Shown: positions 22,418 to 34,823, counted from the first letter of the stretch. The stretch: DNA of 64,000 nt from Dipodascopsis uninucleata var. uninucleata (GCA_030568195.1 JAJLTO010000001.1:372001-436000); one strand, 5' to 3'. Program-made: numbers and translations. The notes: a model not told the origin generated them from the letters alone.

Positions 22418-24778
22418 CTAAGAACAGCATCCTCCTAAGGCCTCGTAGTGTTGACGCTTTGCATAACTGTCGGTTTGAGCACCTCTGATACCAATAATCC
22501 TAATCACTTGATTACCAGGATCATGCCACCAGGTTAGTTTTTGACCATATCGATCCAATTCCCATCTTCCTGATGTGACCTCGATTTCTACATCACCATT
22601 AGGATAATGAATTTCAGGCAAGTATATTTCAGTACCAATATCGGCTGAAAGAGGCTTTTCAGCATCGAGCTCCATTTGGAAAATCCCTGTCTTAAGATCA
22701 AAACCATAGGACACTGGCATACCGACAGTCTTGAGAGGATACGGTCTAATGAAAGCCTCATGAGCTCGTGTGCCAATGACCGAAGAAATATCGACTTTAA
22801 ACTGAGATGCCGCGAATGACGTTAACGTCTGTTCCGATCCATAACCCATTCCAAATGATGTTTGATGGCTGACATCGGATTTGCTCCAGAAGCTCAAATC
22901 TTCTCCATTCCAACTGTCACCCCATTTGTGAGAATTACAAGCGCAATATACCCAGAACGTACAATGGAGCATACTACTTTCGAGAGCAAATATATTCGCA
23001 TCAAGAGCATGGATTTGACTGTTATAATCTCCGTCAGAGTATGCTTTTTTATCATCCATATCAAAGGGAATTCCAATTTCGCTGAACAAGCATGGTACTT
23101 CCTGTCCAAACTTTTCAATTCCTTCATCTTTGAGGACTTTTAACTGATCCCGCAGACAATTTCGGATAGACGTTTCACCAATGCGTATACCGAATATAGG
23201 ATTCCAGTATCGATCTCTCAAAACACCAACAACATCAATGTTCCAGATGTTACTCCAATGTTTACGAATGAGTGTAAGTCCATCGTAGTAATGGGGTGTA
23301 AAAACCATTCGAGAACGGACAGAATTCATAGACACAAAGTCAGGAGGAATAGCGAGTACTGGAGTTTGACAGAAGAGAATAGCAGATTTACGTACCGATC
23401 GGATCATATCTGCGTACTTGTTGAAGTGCTCCATAAAATATCTATCAGCCCACTTATTCTCAGTAATATCAAGTCCATCGGGTGACTGTGCGAAGTAGTG
23501 AGGCTTTAGAATCCTGTTCTCGCAAGGATCCCAGACACCATGTTGAGCCCAGATACATTCACCTAATTTCCATTGAGGGCCACGCCGCCAGCCATATCTC
23601 GAATCATCAAAATCTTCGGACAACCACGCAGAAGTTTTACTATTGTTAACGACCTTAAGGCCAGTTTTATAAGGGCCAATGGAACCAAAATCATAAGTCT
23701 CGACTTCTACCGCTCTTCCACTCCCCAGTAAGATTGATTCGAAAGGAGTAGGAGAAGTATACTTTTTTAATTTCTCATATGAAGGATGAGTTAGTAGATC
23801 CGGGCAACCCAATAAGCCTCTTGCAGGTTCATTACATGATTCCCATCCCAAAATAAAACTATCATCCAAGCCAGAGCTATAAATGTTCTCCGCAAGGTAT
23901 TTGACCGCATTAATAAAATGGTCTTGAAGATAATGCTGGATATTCTGACCATCTATAACAGCCTTCGGTGCAAAATCCTCTCCAGCCCAAAATAAAGTAA
24001 ACATAACCTGGCACGCTAATCTGTCATAATTTGTAGCCCACATCATTTTTGGGTATGTAGCTGGGTCAGGCCATAAGTTTTGAACAACGGCAGCTTCAGT
24101 TGGTGCAAAATTCCTAGGATCGAGACCTGCTGCGTATAAAGTCCACATTGGTGCACCAGACCCACCAGAAAATCGACTCCACTAGAAACCGCATATTAGT
24201 AACTGAGTTGGAAAAGACTAAAACCTCAATACCTCTAAGCTACAGTTAAGATTCATGGAGACACTACTTCCATATACCACTTATATGCATTCTTTAAAAT
24301 ATCAATCACCATTCCTTCGCTCTCATACATACCACATCTTGATGCGGATCCATAAAAACGTAGAAGCCATATTCACGTATCTTTTTTAGCAACTCAATGG
24401 TGCTTTTGACAAACTGATCGTCGTATTTACCGCTATTTGTAAACGTTAGTATTTGTCCACTTCAGCACGTTAAAAATATATGACTTACGGTCTTTCATGT
24501 TCTATGGCCTCCCAGCAAAAAATATAACGAACGACGTTAAAACCCCAATTTTTGATTCTCTGCAGGTGTTCGTCGGCCTCACTCAAAGGAAAAGGACGCC
24601 CAACGAAAGACACATTATCACCGTCAAAAAATAAATCTGGTTCATGGGAAGGAATGCAAGGACTCATAGGAAGCTTCGAGTCTCCTGCGAGATTAATACC
24701 TCGCAGAGTGATAACTCGATTATCCAGATCCCTGAAATTACCATGAGAGTCAATCTCAACACAATAGCCCATACTCAT
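22418..24778 (-). CDS. EGH1: GH5 steryl-/ceramide beta-glucosidase (EgH1/EGCrP type)
   Basis: This is a glycoside hydrolase family 5 enzyme of the EGCrP/EgH1 group, which hydrolyses steryl-glucosides and related glucolipids. Exons 24778-24489, 24432-24333 and 24181-22418 give 717 aa. The N-terminus reads HGNFRDLDNRVITLRGINLA, a normal GH5 opening; then WGFNVVRYIFCWEAIEHERP, and FYVFMDPHQDVWSRFSGGSG across the second splice. The acid/base Glu is E248 in WESCNEP and the nucleophile is E498 in LFSEIGIPFD. A beta-sandwich tail ends in CCS. No signal peptide is seen, consistent with a cytosolic or vacuole-linked enzyme. The first ATG of the frame (24778) is preceded by an in-frame TTG. Intron 2 is longer than usual (151 nt). 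Confidence 0.92.
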
Positions 24779-24986
24779 AATACTATTCAGCAATATCACG
24801 TTCAAAAAAGGGACCGACGTATCAATATAGATTCAACCAGCGTCCGAACACTGAAAATTCTAGTCAAATTTGCTCTATATAGTGCTCCGACACAGGGTTC
24901 TATAGTAGAGGTCCTCCGTGTAATACAGAATAATCAGTAGATAACAATCGCTTGCCGTTTTAAACATGCAAAGGGTGTGGGCTTTA

Positions 24987-24994
24987 TCACGTGA
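24987..24994. promoter_or_regulatory. TCACGTGA palindrome, EGH1-SKI3 divergent promoter
   Basis: A perfect 8-bp TCACGTGA palindrome lies almost midway between the EGH1 ATG (about 210 bp away) and the SKI3 ATG (about 215 bp away). The core CACGTG with flanking T/A is the type of site bound by Cbf1-like bHLH factors. Identical palindromes occur at 32755, 44720 and 59934 in this window. Confidence 0.55.
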
Positions 24995-25208
24995 CATATT
25001 GTAGTGTCTCTCATTTAGTGTTGTGTTAGTTGGAAAGAGTAACATACAAGGACTTCAATAATCACGAATTTTGATAGATGGGTCGAGCTAGGTGATTCAA
25101 ACGTTGCTAATAGAGTCAGATCAATACGCAGCTAGTGTGTGATATAGATCAGAATTCTCGGTCCGTACGTCAGTGTGAATGTAATTTATAACGCTAAAAG
25201 CTGGGATC

Positions 25209-28200
25209 ATGTCTGGATTGAAGAAGTTACTAGGCTCGGTGACCACACTGATCGAGAAACATGACTATGAGAGTGCAAAGGCGGGATGTCTCGAGGCGCT
25301 GGAGATTGATTCAAATTCTGCAAAGGCGTAAGTGACTGTTTGGCTAGATTACAGTACGTAGTGCACATGGGTAGCGAATAATTCTGATCTGGAAATGATA
25401 TAGGTATATTCTCCTCGGATATTGCTACATGATGCTAAATTCAGCGGAGGATTCCGAGAAAGCATATCGAAAAGCTATCGAGCTTAATGAGAAATCACCT
25501 TTTGGTTATCAAGGATTAATGAATCTCTTTGAGAAGAGGAAAAATGTATCTAAATACTTGGATGTTGTAGAACCTCTAGTAATGGTATTTCAGGAACTGT
25601 ATGTTACAAGTCTTTCAAGATAGAGCAAATTGTCTCATATAGCAACTCAAATTCTAATTCACGAACCAATTGTTCTCTAGGGATGATATTGATAGATGTA
25701 CGGCTATTGTGAATAAAATGCGGAAATTTGTAATCGAGAACGGATCGCGAATAGAGGTATGATAGTATTTATTCAGTCGTATTAAAACGTTATTTTGAAT
25801 TGTGCTAACAGTACACTCGTAACATACGATAGATGATCAGATTGTATAAACTTCTTTTACCTGGAGGGGTAATATATTCGTTTCTTGAAGGCAGAATTCC
25901 TCAGCCGTCAGATACCTTAGAAAAGCTCACGCAGCTAATAGAAGAAGAAGAAAGGAGCTACATAGTTAGCTCAATAAATAAGCAAAAGAACAGACTAGGA
26001 GTAAATATTGCACAGATAACTCAAAAGATCAAAAGAGAAGTCTTTTCATCTTCAGACCTAGAAAAATATTACGAGGAGCTCTTAAGTTGGTCTGATGATA
26101 CGGATCAAAGAAGACGCATAGAAGGCAGACTACTTGAGTTCCTCTACAACAAGCTTCTGTCGCTTAAAACTACAGAGAAATCTGGGATAAGACAAAAGAT
26201 CATGGACCTTGTTTCTGGAATGGTTACTATTAAATCTCCGATAGAACAGGCATGGCTAATTTATTGGGATTGGAGAGATTTTCGTGATCTTGGTGAGATA
26301 GATATCAGTCTGCTGAATACGTATATTACGATGTTTCCAGACAGTCCTCTTTCTAGAGTGTTTCGAGCATACATACTATCGGATATATCTCCCTTCAATC
26401 AAAAAGATGTGGAAAGGGCACTCAAAGATGACGACGATGAAGATAGTGAAAATACTGAAACTTTCATCGCTGAAAAGCTCAGTGATACCGAAGTCTTGGA
26501 ATATTTTTTGGAAGGATATGAATACAATCCACAGTCTGTTATAACTAATAGGCTTTTAGGAAAATATTATTGTCATATTGGAGAATACGAAAATGCTGTT
26601 GACATGGCGCAAGCTGGATTGAGGCTGATTACACAAATCAAAAAGGATACAGACAGCTTTCTGAAAAAATCTCATAACGCCATTAACCTTACCTTGGCAA
26701 CTTCATATATTTATTATCATGCCCCCCGGCATTTCAAAGATGCTTTAGAGATATTTGACTTAGTTTCGAAATATGACAGTAACAACACTGAAGCGTTGAT
26801 AGGAAAATCACTTATTTTGATTGAAAGTGCAAAAGTTGAAGAAGCTTACGATCTTTTATCGAAACTACTCAAGAACGACGAAGGAAATGTTACTGCTCTC
26901 ACAGAATCTTCTTGGTGTAAGATCCTACTCGGTGACTATAAATCTGGTCGAGCTGGGCTTTCTCATTGTTTGTCAATGATTGAGAAGGATGATGCATCAT
27001 CCACTAGTCTTCGTGCTAAGATATGGTGGAGAATTGGCTATAGTTTTTGGAATGAGAGCGAGTCTTACAGATCAGATCGCTCTGCGGCGTATAGCGCTTT
27101 CATGAATAGTTTGAAGTGCAATCCAAATTTTTCTTCTGCCTATACCAGTTTGGGAATTTATTATGCTGACATTTTACATGACGATGTTAGAGCAAGCAAG
27201 TGTTTTCATAAAGCTTTTGAGCTCAATGCCACCGAGGCTGAGGCTGCTAGAAGATTGGCAGAAATATTCGCTAACGACCAAGAATGGGAGCTAGTCGAAA
27301 TGATTGCGTCTAGATTCGCAGATGCTGAAAGAAAGCTTAATGTTCCTGGAAATGAATCTTCATGGCAATACAAAGTGCTAGGTATCTCATATCTACAATC
27401 GAGAAATCTCCCTCTATCGATTCAGTCTTTTCAATCTGCGCTTCGAGTGAACTCAAGAGATTCTAATAGTTGGACTGGATTAGGCGAGGCTTATGCAGCA
27501 AGTGGACGTTATCTTGCAGCAATAAAGGCTCTACAGCGGGCAACAGAGCTCGATCCTGAGAGCTGGTATTCTAAATTCTATTTAGGAGTAGTTCAAAGAA
27601 GACTCTCAGAATTTGATCAAGCAGAGCAGACTTTACGTTCTGTTCTCTCTATTGTACCAAAGGAACCTATAGTGCTTGAATATTTAGCTGAGACACTGGT
27701 AGCAACTGCTCGGCATCATCTTAACATAAATCATTATACGCAAGCTGTGCAGGACTGTATCAAAGCTTTAAATACTGTCGACGAACTCGTTTCAATAAAT
27801 CCAAAGATTTTTAATATCTGGAAAACTGCAGGTGATGCTTGTGAAGTTTTTTTGATTGTCAAGTCTGAAATTCAAAAATTTCCTATTGAACTGGCTGAAA
27901 GATGTTATACATCTAATATGCATCTTCTGGATACAGACGTTCTGGGGCATTTGAGAAATTATGAAAAAGAAATCATTAAAAGTTTGGAAGAGAGATACGT
28001 TTCTGACGTAGAGACTACAATTTTGGATTTCTATATTGCTACATATAAGTTTTCACTTGTCGTAACTTATGAAGATTTGAAAGCTAGGCCGGTAGGCTGG
28101 TTTAACTTAGCACGAGCCTATCTACGCGCATATTATATTGGTGCTAGAGATCTAAGGTATCGTGACTGTGCTATTGAATGCTTTAAATGTTCTTTAAAGC

Positions 28201-29597
28201 TTGAACCAAAGAATCCAGAGTTCTGGAATGTTTATGGCGTTGTGATGGCGGAGAAATCATCTTCTATTGCGCAACATGCATTTATCCGCTCTCTTCTAAT
28301 TGATTCTAAGGATGCAAAGACGTGGGCAAATTTAGGAGTATTGTATCTTATAAATAATGACTTAGAATTAGCTAATTTGGCCTTTATTAGAGCTCAATCA
28401 TCTGATCCGGATAATGTAAATTCATGGATTGGTCAAGGGCTATCTTATATGATCATGGGAAACGATATCGAAGCGAAGAACTTATTCGAACATTCATATG
28501 CAATCACAGAAAAATCAAATGTACGTGTACAGAATGTGTCTTCGAAAAAATTTGTACTAACTTAGACATTTTAGAAGCTCGCCAATCTGTTGTTCGCATT
28601 GACATCATTCAAATCGTCGAATGCTAAACATCTACATTCAGCTGATCTATCAGCAATAGTATTTGCTTTAGAAAAAGTTCTACAGTTGGATCCTGACAAT
28701 TTAGCTGTCGGACAGTATGAAGCTCTCTTATTAGAAAGACTGACAGATTACGAATATGCAGCGATCAAATTGGAGAAAATATGCGCAAAATTAGAGCAGT
28801 TGTATGAAGCAGAAGAATCGTTTGAATATATGAAGTCCTTTGTAGTTTCGGAGGCCCAATTGGCAAGAATCTACCTCGGCCAAAAGAATTTCAACAGTGC
28901 GCTTGAATCTGCACAGGTGGCCATTGACCTTTCGGAAGGAGATTTGTCTTTGAAAAAAAGTCGTCTTTCTGGACTATTGACTGCAGGTTTAGCACATTTT
29001 TACATGGATCATTATGAAGAAGCGCTTCGGATGTTTCAACTCTCCATTCAAGAATCGGGAAGTGATCCAGATATAGTGGTTTTACTAAGTAAAGTACTGT
29101 ATTCATTTGGTAAGGAAACTAAGGAGAGAGCGCAAGATGAATTATTTCAGAATATTGAAAACTATCCTCAGAATGTGAAATCGATCTTGCTACTCGGAAC
29201 TATTGGTATCATTGAAGATAATGCAGAGGTTATGGACGCTGTTGAATCAGAGTTTGACCAATTTGGATTATCGAAGCGAATTGAACCAGTGAACGCAAAT
29301 AGGCAAATTGAGTTACTTCTTTCGGGAATTGAAGGTCGAAAGGAAGATTTTCCTTCAAAGAGGCCATGGCTGCAAACAGCTATACTCCAACCTTCAGACT
29401 ACAAAGTCTGGGTAAGACTTGATCACGAGATTGCCATTCAGACAGCTCTTGCTAGTGACAAGGTAGTGGCAGAGGAATTGAGCAATATTTTAGCGGCATC
29501 ACAGTCGTTTCAAAATAGAATGAGGGCAATATTTATATCTCCTGGTAACAGGAATGCCTGGAAGGGCGTGAATGATTATTTAACTGTATTAAATTAA
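25209..29597 (+). CDS. SKI3: Ski3, TPR scaffold of the cytoplasmic exosome Ski complex
   Basis: Ski3 (TTC37 in humans) is the scaffold of the Ski2-Ski3-Ski8 helicase complex that feeds mRNA to the cytoplasmic exosome. Exons 25209-25327, 25404-25598, 25681-25756, 25833-28520 and 28575-29597 give about 1366 aa, near the 1432 aa of S. cerevisiae Ski3. The protein is built of TPR units throughout. Clear ones include SAKAYILLGYCYMMLNSAED at the N-terminus, DSNSWTGLGEAYAASGRYLA and AIKALQRATELDPESW in the centre, and DAKTWANLGVLYLINNDLEL later. The Ski3 hallmark is the N-terminal TPR arm followed by a long spiral array. The intron at 28521-28574 has a GTACGT donor and TACTAAC branch and removes a frame break. 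It is divergent from EGH1. Confidence 0.9.
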
Positions 29598-29782
29598 AAT
29601 AAAGAATAATATCGTAATTCGTGATATACAACAAGTCATCTAGTGAAAATTTGGTACTTGTATTCATAATATCAATTATATACTTTACGATTTAGACTAT
29701 ATTAAATCATAATGAACAAGTGATTTTATATAATTAGGGAAATCTTGTATTCTAGTAACTCTATGAGTAAATTCATGTGCCA

Positions 29783-30934
29783 TCAGAAGTCGCATTCAGT
29801 AGCATCTTCAGGGCTCAGTGCTTCAAAAATTGTCATCGATAAAACCGTAGCTGGAAGTGCATATAGTAGACGAATATGTAGGCCCTTGACAAGAGCGCGA
29901 GGAATACCGACTTCTCTTATTAAATTCCTGGCAACGGTCCAAAGGCTTTTACGATCTTCCGGTCGAAGTGCTTTGATTTCTTGGGAGGATGCTAACTGCT
30001 GTCTGGTTTTAACGACATCTAGAAAATTAGAAATAGATTCAGCGCAAACTGTCGCTACTGAGGACGCCAGCGCATATTGTGTTAGCGACAGTTTCGTTTT
30101 TTGCTCTACATTCATGTGTGCAGAGTGGTCATTATTTGATGGTGTTGATCGCTTTGAGCCCGCCAATGTATTCATCTTTGACTTGTAATAGGATTTCAAA
30201 TGTTCATAGACATACCAGTAGCATATTGTGTTAGGTGTATATATAACTGATTTCTGCAATGATTCAATAGTTAATATCTAAGATAAGAATTGGTAGAAAA
30301 AGATTAAATGCATACGCACCATTAAATAGCCTCTGAAAAATCCATGAATTCCTTCCGCTGCATATATTGACCTCATAAGTTTTGTTGTGGATTCCCACTG
30401 ATTGCCCTGCTTTAATTGCAGTCGGCCTTTAATAACCTCCATCGGTGTTCCAATGACACTACTGCTAAATTCGGCAACAGTTCCAGAGAGCATATATACA
30501 ATGGCCGAGTCGGATCCAAGATAGGGTGTAAGAGCTTTCTTCGACTCTCGGTAAGAAACCAGAAACAAAGCAAATGTTGGCGTAGTTAGTACGGCAGTAG
30601 CTGTGACACCTCGCCAATAATGTCGGAAGGGCAGTACTAAACAGTCCGACACCGATGTTTGCCGTAGTGTCAATATTGTGTCAACTATGAGCTATCGTTA
30701 GTATACTGAACGAGCAGCTCATTAAAATATAAGTTGGATACTTACGGGGATGAAATATAACCGAGGTTACGACAGCACCAGCCCTATATAAGCGATGTTA
30801 GAACTAATATTCCTATTGAATACATATATTGCGTTCTCCTCATAGTTTCAGCAACATTGCAACATCCACTTTACTAAGCCAGAAAATATATAACTTTCCA
30901 CCTACATTGCTGCTGCTGCAGTCGAAAGATCCAT
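29783..30934 (-). CDS. Mitochondrial carrier family (SLC25) protein, tandem copy A
   Basis: This encodes a six-helix mitochondrial inner-membrane solute carrier of 300 aa. Exons are 30934-30906, 30783-30746, 30684-30320 and 30253-29783. Three repeats are present, with signatures HPLDTIL, TPMEVIKGRLQ and NFLDVVKTRQQ; GIHGFFRGYL and ALVKGLHIRLLYALP are typical even-helix ends. The first signature lacks the usual basic residue (P-x-D-x-x-L) and the third has Phe-Leu in place of Pro. The substrate cannot be read from the sequence. It is a paralogue of the next gene in the same orientation, with the first two introns at identical positions and phases. A stretch between repeats 2 and 3 (TLAGSKRSTPSNNDHSAHMN) is extended and polar. 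Confidence 0.85.
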
Positions 30935-31289
30935 CTCAAATAACTCCTTTACCGACTATATGGTTGTTCAGCTATTTTCTGCATCCGTATTACGTATATA
31001 TTTATTGTCTCTGTATATTCATTTCCTTTATATAGTTGACGTTAAATTTAATAGAGTACCAATTTTACGAGTGAACTTCGAAATTTTTCATGTAATGGAT
31101 GAGGTACAACCCTTGCGGCTCAAAAATCAGACGAAGTGCACTATGTTGTAAGCCAAAACCAAATTATTCTGTTCTATACTATAATACATAATGTCTGAAC
31201 ATGCGAAATGCTTATATATCTATCCTTATATATATGCATATGCACGTGCATATATAAAATACTTCTATATCTAGTACAAAGCTTGGGGC
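30935..31289. other. Intergenic spacer between tandem carriers, with a palindrome
   Basis: This 355-bp spacer holds the promoter of carrier A and the 3' flank of carrier B. It contains the perfect 12-bp palindrome ATGCACGTGCAT at 31240-31251, embedded in a larger TATAT...ATATA inverted repeat. A 68-codon plus-strand frame here shows no protein-like features. Confidence 0.55.
31240..31251. promoter_or_regulatory. Palindrome ATGCACGTGCAT
   Basis: A 12-bp perfect palindrome centred on CACGTG, flanked by AT-rich arms that extend the symmetry imperfectly. It is about 305 bp upstream of carrier A and just past the carrier B stop, so it could be an E-box-type regulator site or a terminator hairpin. 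No further evidence separates these. Confidence 0.35.
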
Positions 31290-32479
31290 TCATTCCGGTT
31301 TTAAGGACTCAACAATGACCATTGAGACTATACTAGATGGCAGCGAGTACATCAATCGAACATGCAATCCCTTAAACATCGCTTTGACAAATCCCGACTC
31401 TCTAATGAGATTTCTTGCTACTGTCAATAGGCCATGTTTATCTTCCGGTCTAACACGACTAACTTCTTCAGCAATGGCAAGCTGCTGTCGAGTTTTTAGG
31501 ACGTCAAAGAAGTTAGAAACAATTGCAGCAGCCGTACCAGCAATAGCCGAAGCGATAGCATAGTCTGATTTAGATAATTTAAGAGTTTCTTCAGGTACTG
31601 AAGACGGTGAAGTTGTCTTTGGCACAATTAACTCGGGTTTATTGACTCGCAATTGATCATTTTTATAAAGCCGTTTAATTTGTTCCTAAGATAAGTCAGC
31701 TTGTGAATTAGAATGAGTACAGGACTCATACTTACATATGTGTACCACCATACAACAGAATGAGGTGTAAAAACAGCTAAGCCCTAGAAACAACAGTAAG
31801 TAAAAACTCTGTCCAATCGAGTGAATCTATGGTGCAGCATACCATCCAATAGCCTCGGAAGAATCCCTTGATACCCTGTGTTTTGTACATGCGCTTGATC
31901 ATGGCTATAGTGCCACCAGACTTCTCACTCTTTAGTTGCATGTTGCCTTTAACAACTTCCATAGGAGTCCATAATACGCTACTAAATATCTAGCACAATA
32001 CTGCAATTTAGTACTCGAATGTCGTATTTGTGAAGAAACCCTAGAACAAATATTTTATTAAGACATACCTCTGCAATTATGCCACTGGCAACGAAATTAA
32101 TTGCCGTCTCATGGCCAAGGTACGGTGCCAGCTCTTTCTTGGCCTGTCTATAAGAAACCAAGTAAATAGTGAATGCCGGAGTAGTGAATGCAACCGCAGC
32201 TGGTAGACCTCTCCAATATTGTGCGAATGGCAGTTTGTAGCCTGTAACTATAGAAGTCTGCTGCAAGGTTCGGATGGTATCCACTACATAGCAATTCGGC
32301 TCTGTTAGCTTTAGACGTAACAACTTCTTAATTCTATTTGACCATACAAGGATGGAAGAGTACTCGACTACCGATTGCACCAGTACTATAGTTCACTTCA
32401 TTAGCACTATACAGATTTAGTACCCTTGTTATATATTGTAAGTTACATACACGGCTGCCGCTATTGTTGGAAGATCCAT
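31290..32479 (-). CDS. Mitochondrial carrier family (SLC25) protein, tandem copy B
   Basis: This is a 290-aa mitochondrial carrier with exons 32479-32451, 32385-32348, 32283-32069, 31989-31843, 31783-31736 and 31685-31290. The three signatures are HPLDTIR (complete, with basic residue), TPMEVVKGNMQ and NFFDVLKTRQQ. Helix ends such as GIKGFFRGYWMGLAVFTPHS and AMFKGLHVRLMYSLP match the family. It resembles copy A over its whole length, and its first exon (MDLPTIAAAV versus MDLSTAAAAM) and second exon have exactly the same lengths (29 and 38 nt). It has two introns that copy A lacks (after GIIAE and after WWYTY). The transported solute is unknown. Confidence 0.87.
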
Positions 32480-32754
32480 GTACTATAATATACGATTTAT
32501 AATAAGAGCGATGTCACGTAGCTCAATTCCATAAATTTCGAGTATATAATATTATGTAGTCCAGTAGAGACTAAAGAGCATTAGTTGGGAAGCAATTACA
32601 GCTTTTCGTGATCGTAGACCAGTTAATAGTAGGTAGCGATGGCAGAATTTGCGAAAGTCTTCAAATTCTTCGTTTAATTTAATTTAATTTTCGTTTGGCG
32701 ATGACTCGTATTTCTTTAAGCATCGACCCAGACTCCCCAAAGCATGTTATAAAA

Positions 32755-32762
32755 TCACGTGA
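32755..32762. promoter_or_regulatory. TCACGTGA palindrome upstream of RSA3
   Basis: A perfect TCACGTGA lies 126 bp before the RSA3 start codon, in the 408-bp spacer (32480-32887) between the starts of carrier B and RSA3. Nothing else is recognised in that spacer apart from a short AATTT repeat near 32676. It has the same sequence as the sites at 24987, 44720 and 59934. Confidence 0.55.
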
Positions 32763-32887
32763 CATTTTTGACAGTTGGAATTCCCAAGCCTGAAAAAGTC
32801 TTAATGGATTCCTGAATTTTTGTCCAGCTTAGTTTTCAGCCTTTAAAGATCATATCACTGTGCTGGAGGACATAAAGGATAAGAAAA

Positions 32888-33619
32888 ATGGCACCACTAA
32901 AAATACAAGATAAAAAAAGAAAGCGCAAGAGAGCTCGAAGGTCGAGAACTGAAGGTAAGGAGACTGATACGTATAGCTGAGGTGAATGACTATTTGCTGT
33001 ATATTCGATACTAACTTTACTCTCAAACAGATTTTTCGAGCGATTCGGATGATTCTAGTTCGTCTAGTACTTTAAATGTCGAGGAATTGAAGACAGAAGT
33101 AATTGAAGATTATGTAAGGTTTTCATGTGTATGAATAGAGTCACTTAGGGTGGCTTGCTAAGTATCCTGAAAACTATATAGCTCGACGACGAAGACATCG
33201 AATTTGACGAGATCAACGGTGATAATGAAGACGAGGAAGAAGGCGAAACCGAAAATGTTGATGATTCTCATAAACAACACTCTTCAGTTTCAGATACACT
33301 AGAGGTATGATGCTACTTCACGAATATCAAACTTACGTTATAAATATACTAATGATATTATTTACTTGATCAGGTTAACAAAGAACTGTCAAACATTATG
33401 CCAAATTTTACAGAGGACAGAGAAGAATTTGAGAAATACTATAACGCTGCTCTCAAAAAAGAATTTTTGAGTGGGTTACCGCAAGATGCTGACCCGAAGT
33501 CGAAATACAGCATTACTTTAGCATTACTATCTAAAGGTCTCTGCAGCGGAGTGGATATATTTGATAAAGATGAAAGAGCGGAGATCTTAAAATTTAGACA
33601 GAAGCAAGATGAGCTCTAG
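32888..33619 (+). CDS. RSA3: Rsa3-like 60S ribosome assembly factor
   Basis: Rsa3 is a nucleolar factor needed early in 60S subunit assembly. Exons 32888-32954, 33031-33113, 33182-33304 and 33374-33619 give 172 aa. The N-terminus is strongly basic (QDKKRKRKRARRSRTEG), a likely nucleolar signal. A Ser-rich and then very acidic middle follows (SSDSDDSSSS; DEDIEFDEINGDNEDEEEGE). The conserved Rsa3 domain is C-terminal: EEFEKYYNAALKKEFLSGLP, then SITLALLSKGLCSGVDIF and DERAEILKFRQ. All three introns have canonical ends and keep the frame. The layout matches yeast Rsa3, which is 220 aa, so this copy is shorter. Confidence 0.83.
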
Positions 33620-33822
33620 ATAGTCTACATAGCATCGTATTCTTGTTATCTACGTTTTGACCGTATGGGAAGCTAACTAACTCAATTTATCTGAATCGCT
33701 ATCCATACTGAAGTATATTGAAATTCATATTTCAAACTCACATGCAATAATACAAACCATACAATCCTGATGTATTAACGCTAGCCATCGTTCACTATAT
33801 TCATAATTTTTGTATAATAATC

Positions 33823-34823
33823 CTAACCTTTCGACTCAATGACACTCCGATCTGAAACCATTGCAATTTGCTCATTTCTTATATATCTTACAGTATCATT
33901 TATTATCCAGTTCAAATTTTCTACAGGTACGGGTCTTGATATATATCCCCCATACCCTATCGGTAGAAAGCACCTCTTCTTTCCAAAACCATCAACGATC
34001 ACAATCACATTCATAGCATGTCTTCCACCAGCGTTGGGATGCAAAGCACGACAGTATCTAGTAAGTACGGTCTTCGGATCCATAACCAGAGGAATCCCAT
34101 ATGGATTTTCGAGTCTAGGAGCACTTACACTTACTGCATATATCGTTGCGTTGTAGTTTCTCTTCAAGTCCTCAGCCATATCACTACAGAAAAGTTAAAA
34201 GATACTAACGTTCACATTACGTATACATAACTTACAAAAGAACAAAAATCTTACCTTAATACATGAATATACCTGTCGTTTTCGTCGCCGAAAAATGCGA
34301 ATACCTTTGGGCCTTGAGATTGTCTGAGAAGCTGACTGGCTGTGACCTTAATCGATATTGAGGAACCTGGAACATACACAAATATTGGCAATCTGTCTCC
34401 AGGGTCAAATTTAAATGAGCTGACGAAACTCGAAACAAAAGTTGGTCGAGGATCATTCATTCTTTTGTCTTTTTGGCGTTTGATAATTTGGATCTTACTG
34501 CTGCTATTTGTGTCGCTAACAACTCCGCTGTCATTAATACTGTCACTGGAACTACTGATAAAAGGTTTCTGTTCCGTCAGGAACGAAGATTCAGCCACTT
34601 GGGAGTTTTCTTCCTGGACGACAGAGTCTAAAATATAACTATGATCTGAAAGTAGAACTGTAGAAGATCTCTTTCTCTTAAGCTGATTGATTGGTGAAGA
34701 TTTCAATAATGGTGAAAAATGACCGCTAGGCGATGTGGTATATAAATCCAGCCGTGGCGGGGTTGAAGGTTGGCTATGGAGTGGAGAATGATCCAAATCC
34801 ATCGTCATACATTCTGTAGTCAT
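33823..34823 (-). CDS. Unrecognised two-exon protein with a conserved-looking C-terminal domain
   Basis: Exons 34823-34255 and 34183-33823 join in frame to a 309-aa protein. The first ~130 residues are disordered and Ser-rich with many SP/TP sites (SPLHSQPSTPP, TTSPSGHFSPLLKSSP) and one basic patch (KIQIIKRQKDKR), so it may be a phosphoregulated nuclear protein. From about residue 135 there is a compact domain: KFDPGDRLPIFVYVPGSS, then KVFAFFGDENDRYIHVL, and after the splice NATIYAVSVSAPRLENPYGI and VIVIVDGFGKKRCFLPIGYG. The second half has a strong alternating beta pattern. I cannot name the family. The consistent intron and good domain texture make it a real gene. Confidence 0.7.

Noticed and set aside
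28424-28627. A possible separate gene or frame break in the middle of SKI3
   Set aside because: A canonical intron (28521-28574, GTACGT donor and TACTAAC branch) joins the two halves in frame.
30829-31151. Small plus-strand frames between the two carrier genes
   Set aside because: They overlap the first exon and promoter of carrier A antisense and look like random AT-rich translation.
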